A stretch of 64,000 nt of DNA from the NCBI RefSeq assembly GCF_036898095.1, contig NC_090726.1:41150191-41214190 (forward strand), in the 5' to 3' direction. A program made the translations under genes and the position numbers. Below, in pieces: positions 34,677 to 44,536 of this stretch (positions are counted from its first letter, which is position 1; the number at the start of each line of letters is the position of its first letter). The notes beneath the pieces were generated by a model. It saw only the letters and a list, made by a program, of their open reading frames with translations. It was not told the origin of the DNA and did no database searches. Source of the DNA: Palaemon carinicauda (Eukaryota > Arthropoda > Malacostraca > Decapoda > Palaemonidae).

Positions 34677-36900
34677 GAGTGTCCTTCTGAATCAGGGCCG
34701 CAGACAAATCCTTGATAAGCTCTTCGGGGAACAAGAACTTAGAAAGCGGAGCAAAAAGGAGTTGAGACCTTTGACAAGGTGTGATGCTGGAAGAAAGAAA
34801 AGAGCAAAGTTGCTCCCTTTTCTTAAGAACTCCTGAAACAAACATAGATGCAAGCTCGCCGGACCCATCCCGAATTGCTTTATCCATGCAGGACATTAAA
34901 AGCATGGCTGAGTCCTTGTCCGCAGGGGAGGTCTTCTTGCTCAAGGCCCCCAGGCACCAGTCGAGAAAATTGAAAATCTCAAAGGCACGAAATACACCCT
35001 TTAAGAAGTGGTCTAAGTCGGAAAAGGTCCAGCAGACCTTAGAGCGCCTCATCGCTGATCTACGAGGAGAGTCGACCAAACTTGAGAAGTCAGCCTGGGT
35101 AGAGGCAGGGACTCCCAAGCCTGGTTCCTCTCCTGTGGCATACCATACGCCCGCCTTAGAAGTCAGCTTAGTAGGTGGGAACATAAAGGAAGTCTTCCCT
35201 AGTTGCTGTTTGGACTGCAACCAATCCCCTAATATTCTTAAAGCTCTCTTAGAGGATCTAGCAAAGACGAGCTTAGTATAAGTTGACTTAACAGGTTGCA
35301 TGCCCAGCGAAAACTCAGATGGAGGAGAGCGGGGGGTAGCAGAAACAAAATGGTCCGGGTATACCTCTCTGAAAAGAGCCAGGACCTTACGAAAGTCAAT
35401 GGGTAGAGGAGAAGACTTGGGTTCCTCCACGTCTGAAGAGGGATCTAGGTGCGCAGCTTCCTCCTCAGAAACCTCATCACCAGAGTGTAGCGAAGTGAGA
35501 GGTAAAGTAACAGCGGTATGCTGAACAGCAGAATCTTGACAAGCGGGTGCATAAACACTTGCGGTTTCATCCTCAAGTCTCTGTTGCTGAATAAAAACCT
35601 GAGGTTCAGGCTGCAAAGACTGGTCAAGAAGTGAAGAGGAAGGTAGGTGCATGGGTTGAGGTGGCTGACTCCTAGCATGAGCTTCCTGTCTCAAGCGTTG
35701 CGCTTGCTGCAAGGGTTGTGGATGCGCAGTAGCAGGTTCCTGACTCACGAGTTGAGGTTCTTGAGGTGTGAGCTGCGAGAGTTGAGGCAGTGGCTGCGCA
35801 GAACTCAGTTCCTGTCTCACGAGTTGAGGTTGCTGAGGTGCTAGCCTTAAGAGTTGAGGCTCTCGCCTTGAGGAAAGTTGAGGTGGCTGCAGCGAGAGCT
35901 GAGGCGGCTGCCTCATGGATGGAAGAGGTTGTCGTACCTCAAGAGGGTGTTGCCTCGATGGTCTAACCGCAAGAGGAAGAGGGGGGAGCGAGGCATAAGA
36001 CTCCTGTTCCCATTGTTGAGGTTGACTTAAGGAAGGCGGAGGTTGCTGCACAACGCTGGTAACTGGCAACTCCGACCGCGGTAAGGTAGCCTGAGGAACC
36101 TCAACTTCGTACGCCTGGCAGACTGGACTGCGGTGAGGCGGAGCGCTCGCAGGAGGAGGTGCAACCTTCTCAGCCTGAAACTCACGCATTAAGACCGCAA
36201 GCTGCGACTGCATGGACTGCAGCAGAGTCATCTTGGGATCAGCAGACGCTAAGGTCTGCTGAGGCAAAGCCTTAACAGAAGATGAGGTCTGTTGAGGTAT
36301 CGCCTTACCTCTCTTAGGAGGTGTACAGTCACCTGATGACTGCGGAGAGTCAGAGCTAATCCAATGACTGCATCCGGGTTGTTGAACTCTTGAGGTCTGG
36401 ACTTTACGTTTAAGAGGTCTTGAGACCTGAGTCCAGCATTTTCTCCCCGATATTTCTTCTGCAGACAAGTAAAAGACGGGCTCAATCGTCTGCGGGTGGG
36501 AGTGACGGTCTCTGTAAGACACGCCCGCAACCACCGAGGATACTTCTGTGCGCCGATCAAGGCCTGCCGAACCCTTTTGCCCTTCGACATTGCTTCTCCC
36601 CTGGGCTTGGGAGCTTGCAAGAGGTCCCGGACTGGGAGGACGACTGGCACGCACAGAAGTACCCTCACGCACAACACTGACACTGACACTAGCACTCGGC
36701 ACCGCACTGACACTAGCACTTGGCACTGCACTGGCACTACTACCTCCCACTGCACTTTTGACCTTAAGTTCTTTGACGTCCGCCAAGAGAGACTTATGGT
36801 CACTAACCACCGATTCCACTTTGTCACCTAAAGCCTGAATGGCACGCAAAACATCGGACATATCAGGTTGAGCACAAATAGTAGGTTCGGGGGTAGCCAC
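34474..36900 (-). CDS. gag-like protein of element D
   Basis: 808 codons from a GTG at 36900; the first ATG in frame is a few codons downstream (MSDVLRAIQALGDKVESV). The N-terminal helix looks coiled-coil-like. Ser/Val repeats and a long Pro/Gln-rich part follow (about residues 230-430). The conserved part (about 480-720: IDFRKVLALFREVYPDHF, FEIFNFLDWCLGALS, MDKAIRDGSGELASMFVSG) resembles DIRS gag. The C-terminus is basic with RGRAPSRGSS and RSRSRK, typical of RNA binding. It overlaps RT by 203 bases. Inferred role: particle and RNA packaging. Confidence 0.82.
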   Translation of the reverse strand: MATPEPTICAQPDMSDVLRAIQALGDKVESVVSDHKSLLADVKELKVKSAVGGSSASAVPSASVSAVPSASVSVSVVREGTSVRASRPPSPGPLASSQAQGRSNVEGQKGSAGLDRRTEVSSVVAGVSYRDRHSHPQTIEPVFYLSAEEISGRKCWTQVSRPLKRKVQTSRVQQPGCSHWISSDSPQSSGDCTPPKRGKAIPQQTSSSVKALPQQTLASADPKMTLLQSMQSQLAVLMREFQAEKVAPPPASAPPHRSPVCQAYEVEVPQATLPRSELPVTSVVQQPPPSLSQPQQWEQESYASLPPLPLAVRPSRQHPLEVRQPLPSMRQPPQLSLQPPQLSSRREPQLLRLAPQQPQLVRQELSSAQPLPQLSQLTPQEPQLVSQEPATAHPQPLQQAQRLRQEAHARSQPPQPMHLPSSSLLDQSLQPEPQVFIQQQRLEDETASVYAPACQDSAVQHTAVTLPLTSLHSGDEVSEEEAAHLDPSSDVEEPKSSPLPIDFRKVLALFREVYPDHFVSATPRSPPSEFSLGMQPVKSTYTKLVFARSSKRALRILGDWLQSKQQLGKTSFMFPPTKLTSKAGVWYATGEEPGLGVPASTQADFSSLVDSPRRSAMRRSKVCWTFSDLDHFLKGVFRAFEIFNFLDWCLGALSKKTSPADKDSAMLLMSCMDKAIRDGSGELASMFVSGVLKKREQLCSFLSSSITPCQRSQLLFAPLSKFLFPEELIKDLSAALIQKDTHDLVASSARKAKVAPSVPRTYRTPVADTPATRFIPPFRGRAPSRGSSRPDSSRSRSRKGPKTSKGKH

Positions 36901-37184
36901 TACAGGGGGAGGAAAAGGTTGAGGATCATGAGGTGAGGAAAAAAGCGAAGAGCGAGAAGAACTCCTCCTAACTCTCTCTCTCTCTCTAACTTGGTTGAAT
37001 ATTTAAGGAATCGAACAAATTCAAGTTCCGAAAGTCCGGCGCATTCCTCACATCGATCTTCCAACTGACAGGGTCTTTCCCTACAGTCAGAACAAGCGGT
37101 GTGAGGATCAACCGAGGCCTTCGGAATACGCCTATTACAAGACCTACATCGACTATGGGGTGGGGCTTGTGAAAGGTCAGACAT
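36900..37184 (-). CDS. Small Cys/His-rich ORF at the head of gag, element D
   Basis: 94 codons starting MSDLSQAPPHSRCRSCNRRI, with DPHTACSDCRERPC and DRCEECAG. The same cysteine order is found in A and B, which suggests a zinc-binding domain at the start of gag. A (GA)n run at about 36970-36990 follows, and the gag frame next to it is open upstream of 36900. The two may therefore be one gene separated by an indel in the GA run. Known zinc-ribbon families were not matched. Confidence 0.65.
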   Translation of the reverse strand: MSDLSQAPPHSRCRSCNRRIPKASVDPHTACSDCRERPCQLEDRCEECAGLSELEFVRFLKYSTKLERERELGGVLLALRFFPHLMILNLFLPL

Positions 37185-37339
37185 CTTGAATCAAAGAGCT
37201 AGTCAAGGGGGATTCCAAATCAAGCAAAAGATCGTTAACCATTAATCAAAACCAAATAAAAGCTATCTAAGCTAATAGAAAAGTTTCCAGTATAGCGAAA
37301 GCTGAAATCTTAGAGAAATACTTCACCAAAAATCGTGAA

Positions 37340-37565
37340 CAATACTCCAAAATCATAAGCGTATCCAAGAACGTCTTGCCGGAAGCACGACAGAGGAAAA
37401 ATTGAGGTGGTGTCAACAAGAAGTACTGCAGTACCTGGCCACAGGTGGCGCTGGTGAGTACACCCCCTTCTAGTATAGTGATAGCTGGCGTATCCCTTCC
37501 GTAGAATTCTGTCGGGCAACAGAGTTGACAGCTACATGATTATCGGGTAAGTTTAATATTGAAAA
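37340..37565. repeat. Right terminal inverted repeat of element D
   Basis: Complement of 30820-30985, ending gggtaagtttaatattgaaaa. It carries the same cgggtaagt sequence. Confidence 0.9.
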
Positions 37566-38390
37566 CTATTTATTATAAATATTTTAAAAAATTAAGTAGA
37601 AAAAAAAAAAGACCTGACATAAAAATTCATAAAAAAAAAGTTTATACATATATACACAATTCCTTTTAGGAATTGATTCTTGAATGTTTAGGACACATCT
37701 TGATGTATTTTGGATGAAGTCAGACCCATGGAGGTGAAGATCTGAAATGAGAAAAAAAGGGTAACTTTTTTTGGCCAAAAAAATTTGTCCAAATTTCATG
37801 AATTTTTTTGGGTACCCAAATGAAATAGGAAGTGGCTAATTTTTTTAGGGAATAAACATATGTTATCCTAAAATAGAAATATGTAAAAAAAATCTTCATT
37901 ATTTTGTAAATTACATTTATATCAGGGGCCATATCTAAAGGTAATTTTTTGAGTACTTAGAAATTTCGTAAAAAAACACATATATTTTATATATAATATG
38001 ATATTTATGCAGGTAAAAATATACCAAAATATCACAAATTCTATAGGGAACAAGAATATATATAGATAGGGCAGCTTACGCTTCGGATATGTCCACAAAA
38101 TGGCCGCCAACCACACTGACTCAGACTCCCTAATCTGCCACTTGAAATGTAGGAAGGGTATGTCAATTTCAAGGTGTTATTTACTAATCTAATTATTATT
38201 GGATATGCATAAAAATTGTATGGTGGGTTGCTGGATAATTGACGATTATTTTACGGCTATAAAATTAAAATTCTGACCCAAAAAAATTTTTTTGAAGGGA
38301 AATAAAATCGAAAAAAAAAAAATAAAACAATATAATATTTTAGCTAAAAAAAATTGATGATATTCAATCAAAAAAAAAAAGTAAACAAAA
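37566..38390. other. Interior of the nested TTAA element, AT-rich
   Basis: Very AT-rich, with many A-runs. No ORF over 71 codons and no transposase motif. By position it belongs to the 23908-40570 element. Confidence 0.6.
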
Positions 38391-40260
38391 TTTTCCGACA
38401 AATAAACATCTAGAGGAATCATTACTCTGTGATAGTTCCTTAGTACGTAGTAATTTTGAAAGAATTGGGAAAAAACGAAAAAATGGCAATCACCGGAAAA
38501 TCGAACACATACCTATATATACGCCATATCTGGCTAAAAAAAAGATAGGCATGGGTAGCCAGATCATCTAGAAACACTTTCCAACACTATAAAAATATAA
38601 GTTTTGCGACACTACTTGCCAATTCCTTACGGTAACATGACTAAGCAAAAAAATGCAAAACAAATAAAAAGGGGCACTCGCAGAAAAATGGCTAACATTC
38701 TAATATACGGCATTTCAGAAAAAAAAAATTCAGCCACGTGCTAGGCAAACCATCAAGGCACATTTTCCGACAAATAAACATCTAAATGAATAATTACTCT
38801 GTGATAGTTCCTTAGTACGTAGTAATTTTGAAAGAAATGGGAAAAAAACGAAAAAATGGCAATCACAGGAAAATCGAACACATACCTATATATACGCCAT
38901 ATCTGGCTAAAAAAAGAAGATAGGCATGGGTAGCCAGATCATCTAGAAACACTTTCCAACACTATAAAATTATAAGTTTTGCGACACTACTTGCCAATTC
39001 CTTACGGTAACATGACTAAGCAAAAAAATGCAAAACAAATAAAAAGGGGCACTCGTGGAAAAATGGCCATTCTAATATACGGCATTTCAGAAAAAAAAAA
39101 AAATTTCAGCCACGTGCTAGGCAAACCATCAAGGCACATTTTCCGACAAATAAACATATAAATGAAATATTACTCTGTGATAGTTCCTTAGTACGTAGTA
39201 ATTTTGAAAGAAATGGGAAAAAACGAAAAAATGGCAATCACAGGAAAATCGAACACATACTTATATATACGCCATATCTGGCTAAAAAAAAATAGGCATG
39301 GGTAGCCAGATCATCTAGAAACACTTTCCAACACTATAAAAATATAAGTTTTGCGACACTACTTGCCAATTCCTTACGGTAACATGACTAAGCAAAAAAA
39401 TGCAAAACAAATAAAAAGGGGCACTCGCGGAAAAATGCCCAACATTCTAATATACGGCATCTCAGATAAAAAATAAGACATGCACATGTTAGCCCAACCA
39501 TCAAGGCACACTTTCTAACACATAAACATGAAAAAAAAATCAACAATATACGGCAATTCCTTACTACGTAGTAAATTTTTACAAATATTGAAAAAAAACA
39601 GAAATTGGCAACCGCAGTTAAATACCCAATATACCAATAACTACGTTGTATCTGACAAAAACAAAATCACGCATGGGTAGCCAGATCATCTAGACACACT
39701 TTCCAACACTAAAAAAGCAAAAGTTTTACGACACTATTTCGCAATATCTTACGGAAAAATGACTTGGCAAAAAAATGAAAAAAAATGAAAAAGGGACACT
39801 CGCGGTAAAATGCCCGACATTCTAATATACGGCATCTCAGATAAAAAAAAAGACATGCACGTGTTAGCCCAACCATCAAGGCACACTTTCTAACACACAA
39901 ACATGAAAAAAAAAATGAATAATATACGGCAATTCCTTACTACGTAGTAATTTTTACAAATATTGAAAAAAAACAGAAATTGGTAACCGCAGTTAAATAC
40001 CCAATATACCAATAACTACGTCGTATCTGACAAAAACAAAGTCATGCATGAGTAGCCAGATCATCTAGACACACTTTCCAACACTAAACAAGCAAAAGTT
40101 TTACGACCCTATTTGGCAATATCTTACGGAAAAATGACTTGGCAAAAAAATGAAAAAAAATGAAAAAGGGGCACTCGCGGTAAAATGGTCCTCGTGGTGA
40201 TGAACGACATTTTAACTAAAAAAAAAATCATGCACATGGTAGCCAAACAATCCACCAAGA
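38391..40260. repeat. About 372-bp tandem repeat, five units
   Basis: The box ttttccgacaaataaaca (or ctttctaacacataaaca) recurs at about 38391, 38763, 39139, 39511 and 39896. Every unit has the blocks ccttacggtaacatgac (or a variant), gtagccagatcatctaga, aggcaca and tacgtagtaa. Units 1-3 are close to each other, and units 4-5 form a second group. It is a satellite-like array inside a DNA transposon. Confidence 0.92.
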
Positions 40261-40786
40261 CTTTCCACAACTGATAACCTATACAAGTTGCACCATTCTA
40301 CGACAATTTCATAATACGTAATAACTTTGATAATTATGCAAACTACCTTAGAAGGGTAAACTCGGTCGCGAACGACCCCGACGCGTCTCAGAAATCGGGG
40401 AAGGAGTACAGCTACAGCAATGCACATCTGGACAATACTAGAGCGTGTAGGGGAGACACCTCCTGCAGGTCGATCACCCACAAATTCAGTCACGGGGGTG
40501 AGTCGCGTGAGAAAAACCTGTTTTTTTTTGACGCTCGGGGTCGCAAACGACCCATCGTACCTATCCAGGGTTAAATTGCTCTAACAGCCTTAATTTTTGT
40601 CATAGAGAGGTCAGGTTGGTCTCATTCTCTTGGAAAATGTCTGAATTTTCTCAAAAAATCATCAAAAATATGGAAAAAATAATTTTTATAGCATTTTTTT
40701 GCAAGGACGTACCGGTACGTCCATGGGGGTAAAGGGATGGCTTTTGTGAAACGTACCAGTACGTCCTTTGGGGGTAAAAGGGTTAA

Positions 40787-41310
40787 GAGACCTGAGAACT
40801 CGAACCACGTTCCATGGAGGAGGTCTCACTTCCGACTGAGGGCAGATAAGTTCATAACTACGTGTGAGTAGGGAAAGTTCCAGCGAAGAAAAAATGTCCA
40901 CTCCTTTGAGCCTGAAGGCTAGACTTAGGGCTTTTCACTGCCAAGACAAAGGTGCATTTCTTCTCGCAAGTACACGAAGAACTTCGCTATTGCTGGAATA
41001 GTGGCATCGAGTGGAGAGATACCCCTTCCACGACACCAATCACAGAAAACTCTCCACTTTGCCTGATAGACCCCTGCGGATGACTTTCGCAGGTGTCCAG
41101 ACCTCCTCTCCACAACTTGTTGCGAAGATCCTCTCTCTGCGAGGAGATGCTGGATAGTCTCAAGGCGTGAAGCTGAAGCGAAGCTACGGCTTTGTGAAAG
41201 ATGTTGGCGTGTGGTTGTTTGAGTAGTTTCTGTCGCGGAGGGAGTTCTCTCGCAGGCTCCGTAAGGAGTTGCAGAAGGTCCGGGAACCATTCTGCGTGAT
41301 GCCACAGCGG
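40787..41310 (-). pseudogene. Tyrosine recombinase of element G, N-terminal block
   Basis: Continues 23075-23810 across the MITE. 40901-40686 reads MDIFSSLELSLLTRSYELICPQSEVRPPPWNVVRVLRSL up to the insertion, and 41569-40925 holds HLLAERGSSQQVVERRSGHLR, VYQAKWRVFCDWCRGRGIS and IPAIAKFFVYLREEMH. A frameshift near 40930 breaks it a second time. Confidence 0.85.
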
Positions 41311-43023
41311 AGCCATGAGAGTCATCGAGAGGTTGACCGATATTCTGGTCTTGTTGAGTACCCTCCTCATCAGACAGAACGGGGGAAAGGCGTATACGTC
41401 GATGTTGTCCCACCGTTGTTGGAAAGCATCTTGCCAGAGAGCCTTGGGATCCGGGACTGGGGAGCAGTACAGCGGCTGTTTGAAGTTCAACGCTGTCGCG
41501 AACAGATCCACAGTCGGGAAACCCCACAAAGTCAGGATTTTGTTGGCTACTTGACGATCCAAAGACCACTCGGTACTATCTGAGACGCTCTGCTCAGACT
41601 GTCGGCGAGCACATTCCTTTTGCCCGGAATGAAGTGAGCCAATAGTGGAATCGAGTGGACTTCGGTCCATCTCAGTATCTCTACTGCAAGATGGGATAGC
41701 TGTTCTGAAAAGGTACCTCCCTGCTTGTTGATGTAAGCCACTACTGTGGTGTTGTCGCTCATCACCACCACAGTGTGACCCGCCAGGTGCTGTTGAAACT
41801 GTTGAAGGGCCAGAAAAACAGCCTTTATTTCTAGCAGATTTATATGGAGGCACTTTTCTGATTCTAACCACAGGCCTGAGGTCCTGTGTTGCAGAACGTG
41901 GGGCCCCCACCCTTTCTTTGAGGCGTCCGAAAACTGCATCAAATCTGGGGGGAAGACGAGAAGATCCACTCCCTTTCGTAGGTTCTCGTCTGCCATCCAC
42001 CACTGAAAGTCCGTCCGTTCCGCGAGACCCATAGGGATCAAGACGTTCGGGGAATCATGTCCTTGACTCCACCGGGACTTGAGTCGCCATTGCAGATCTC
42101 ATTCTGAGACAACCGTTGGGAACTAGACGGGCCAAGGATGAGAGATGGCCGAGGAGACTTAACCACGACTGGGCTGGGAGTTAGTCTTGTCTGAGGAAAG
42201 GACTTGCGACCTTCCTCAGCCTTGCTATCATGTCGTCTGATGGGAAGGCTTTGTGGAGATTGGTGTCCAATATCATGCCTAGATATACCAGTCTTTGGGT
42301 AGGAAGCAGAGAAGACTTCTCGAGATTTACCATGATCCCTAGATCTTGGCAAATCCCCATAAGTTTGTCTCTGTGTCTAAGAAGGGTTGACTCAGTCTGC
42401 TAGGACCAGCCAGTCGTCCAGATAACGGAGGAGATGGATGCCGATCCTGTGTGCCCACGAAGATATCAGGGTGAACACGTGTGAAAACCTGAGGTGCTGT
42501 GGAGAGACCGAAACATAGCACCTTGAACTGGTAGATCTTGTTGTCTAGGCTGAATCTTAAGTACTTCCTTGAAGACGGATGGATTGGGATCTGGAAGTAC
42601 GCGTCCTTCAGATCCAGTGTGCACATGAAGTCTTGCGGTCTCACTGCGAGTCTGACCGTGTCTGCCGTCTACATGCTGAACGGGGTCTGCTTGACAAACC
42701 TGTTCAGAGCTGAGAGGTCGATGACTGGTCTCCAGCCTCCAGACGCCTTCTTTACAAGAAAAGAGTCGACTGTAGAAGCCTGGGGACCCGTCGACGACCT
42801 CTTGGAGAGCGCCCTTCTTCAACATGGTCTCGACTTCTGCCCAAAGAGCTTGCCCTCTTGCCGATCCCATGGCAAGAGAGCTCAACGACACTGGATTCGC
42901 TGCCAGGGGAGGTAGAGATGTTATGAACAGGACGCGATATCCTTGGCTGATCACAGAGACCGTCCAGGAATCGGCCCCGAGTTGCTGCCACCTGTCCGCG
43001 CAACTTTGAAGGCATCCCCCCAA
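40987..43023 (-). pseudogene. RT - RNase H - MT polyprotein of element G
   Basis: MT at 42003-40987 (DLFATALNFKQPLYCSP, PDPKALWQDAFQQRW, YAFPPFCLM, LMAPLWHHAEWF). RNase H at 42041-41547 (MQFSDASKKGWG, INLLEIKAVFLAL, VVMSDNTTVVAY, GKRNVLADSLSR). RT at 42644-42339 (CTLDLKDAYFQIP, LCFGLSTAPQVF), with the YLDDW codons near 42410 in a shifted frame, and an N-terminal part in 43023-42466. At least three frameshifts and one lost start region. It has the normal three-Asp sequence where it can be read. Confidence 0.83.
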
Positions 43024-43189
43024 TCCTAGCGTTAGCGGCCTCGGCCACTTCCCCTAGGATTTTTGCCTCCCTTGGAGGACTTCTTGCCTTTCTTGTCTTT
43101 GACAGGAAAGGACTGTTTGGACACCATTGCCTTTGCTGCTACTGCCGGCTTCGTCGTCTTTGCAGGGCGAGGTTGTTGAGGTGCTGGAG

Positions 43190-43440
43190 GCTTATAAGGC
43201 TTTGATGTTAAAGCCCTCTGGAGGAGGGAGGCTTATAGGGCTTTGATGTTAAAGCCCTCTGGAGGAGGGAGGCTTATAGGGCTTTGATGTTAAAGCCCTC
43301 TGGAGGAGGGAGGCTTATAGGGCTTTGATGTTAAAGCCCTCTGGAGGAGGGAGGCTTATAGGGCTTTGATGTTAAAGCCGTCTGGAGGAGGGAGGCTTAT
43401 AGGGCTTTGATGTTAAAGCCCTCTGGAGGAGGGAGTCCTG
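43190..43440. repeat. 41-bp tandem repeat, six units, in gag of element G
   Basis: tttgatgttaaagccctctg recurs at 43201, 43242, 43283, 43324, 43365 (one base changed) and 43406. The unit also holds gaggagggaggcttatag. Forty-one is not a multiple of three, so each unit shifts the gag frame: this array alone would stop translation towards RT. Confidence 0.93.
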
Positions 43441-44229
43441 GTTGGACTTCCTCCACCTCTCAGCCGCTTGCTCTACATCTTTCGGTTCAAACATACTACT
43501 CCCCAAAAGGGAGGAATGTCTGAGCTTACTGACCTTCGAGTTAAATCTTTCAGACACCGTATCTCGGCGTTTCAGGATAGTATTAGCCCACAAGTTCGAG
43601 ACTTGGTGGGCCAGAAACTCGACAGTACGAGTGCCTGAAAGAAGGAAGGTCTCCAAGGCCTTCCTGGTACTCTCCTTGGACAAGCCTTCGGATCGTATCA
43701 GGATGCCAACAGACTCTCGCCAGATATCCAGCCATGAAGTTGCCTGCATGGCACACTTTGCTACCTTCTCCTGGCAGAGGATCTCCGAGGCCGAGAACGA
43801 CACTGGCCGGTTGGAGTGTCTCTCGAGAGGGACTCCCCTGGAGAGCTCTTCCACCGAGTGGTGGAGGGGAAGAGCTAAACAGGACTCCTCCATGATCTCG
43901 AAGTACCTCCTCTGGTGGACACGAGGAGGTGGGAGGAGTTTGTTTCCGGCACTGGAACGGCTGGAGGCGGCAAGCTCGGAGAGCTGGCTCTCGACCTTAT
44001 CTCTGGCACTCTTAACCCCCTGGGACCAAGGCAAAGCCGCGCTGGCTTTAGGGGGCTTCTGGGTACCAAAGACTCGGTCCAGAACCATGTCCTTGCCTTC
44101 TCGAGGAGGAATCTCTGGATCCGAGAATCTGTTAAGGTTCCTCATCAGAGTCAGAACTTGCCAGAAGGCATGATCCAACTCTTGTGGCTCTCCTCCTGAT
44201 GGACTAGCAGCAAGGTCTCCAGTCCCCAA
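43372..44229 (-). pseudogene. gag-like protein of element G, C-terminal part
   Basis: 285 codons in one frame, with helical segments such as HAFWQVLTLMRNLNRFSD, CAMQATSWLDIWRESVGIL and FLAHQVSNLWANTILKRRDT. It matches the gag parts of element A at 6685-5468 in order and style. The N-terminal half was removed when the LINE entered at 44319, and the 3' end runs into the 41-bp repeat. Cysteine-free in the main part; function inferred from position only. Confidence 0.7.
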
Positions 44230-44536
44230 AGGCTCTTCTTGGGGGGACTCGTGGATGTTCTCCGCGGGCTTAGCTGGCTCTGGTCTGATCCTCGAAGATG
44301 ATTTTGGAATCGTCTTGGATTGAATTGAATATAGGATTTAGGCATAAAGCAAAGCACTGGGACATCAAAGGCCATTCAGCGCTATATAACGAAAATCATT
44401 CAATCATATCTGTACACTCACACCATTTAGTATCATTTTAACCTTTAATACAAATTGCAACACTTTCATACAATAAAATCTAGATGTGAAATAAATAGGG
44501 ATTAAAAGGGTAAAATAAATAAATTAATAAAATCAA

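Larger units (their letters stand above)
30781..37565 (-). mobile_element. DIRS1-like element D, nearly intact
   Basis: 6.78 kb, left terminus aaatgttattttcatt at 30781, right terminus ttaatattgaaaa near 37565, inverted repeats and an ICR (31023-31113). The minus-strand genes are a Cys/His head ORF (37184-36900), gag (36900-34474), RT-RNase H-MT (34676-32415) and YR (32688-31516). Gag and RT are uninterrupted; YR has one stop. The order and overlaps are the full DIRS plan, which makes D the best reference for the C/D/E group. It lies head to tail with C, inside the nested TTAA element. Confidence 0.94.
23908..40570. mobile_element. Second TTAA-flanked DNA element, nested in the MITE
   Basis: TTAA at 23904-23907 and 40571-40574. 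The ends are perfect 15-bp inverted repeats (ccctggataggtacg and its complement). Subterminal inverted copies of gcgaacgaccccgacg lie near 23962 and 40370, and gctcggggtcgcaaacgaccc-like sequence near 40534. Without DIRS elements C and D its own length is about 3.2 kb, made of 23908-24090 and 37566-40570. Over half of that is a 372-bp tandem repeat. No transposase ORF is visible, so it is presumably non-autonomous. Confidence 0.85.
23815..40782. mobile_element. TTAA-flanked MITE, split by a second TTAA element
   Basis: TTAA at 23811-23814 and 40783-40786. Left end cccttttacccccagg; right end, complemented, cccttttacccccaaagg. Removing it restores the element G recombinase (ggaggtctcTTAAgagacctgag), which in element B reads ggtcccttaagagacctgag. 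Its own sequence is only 23815-23907 plus 40575-40782, about 300 bp, and matches the MITE at 12458-12652. The right end is partly duplicated (gtaccggtacgtcc near 40710 and gtaccagtacgtcc near 40754). piggyBac-like by target site. Confidence 0.88.

Noticed and set aside
24091..37565. LTR retrotransposons
   Set aside because: The terminal repeats are inverted, not direct; an ICR is present; a tyrosine recombinase replaces integrase and no protease was seen.
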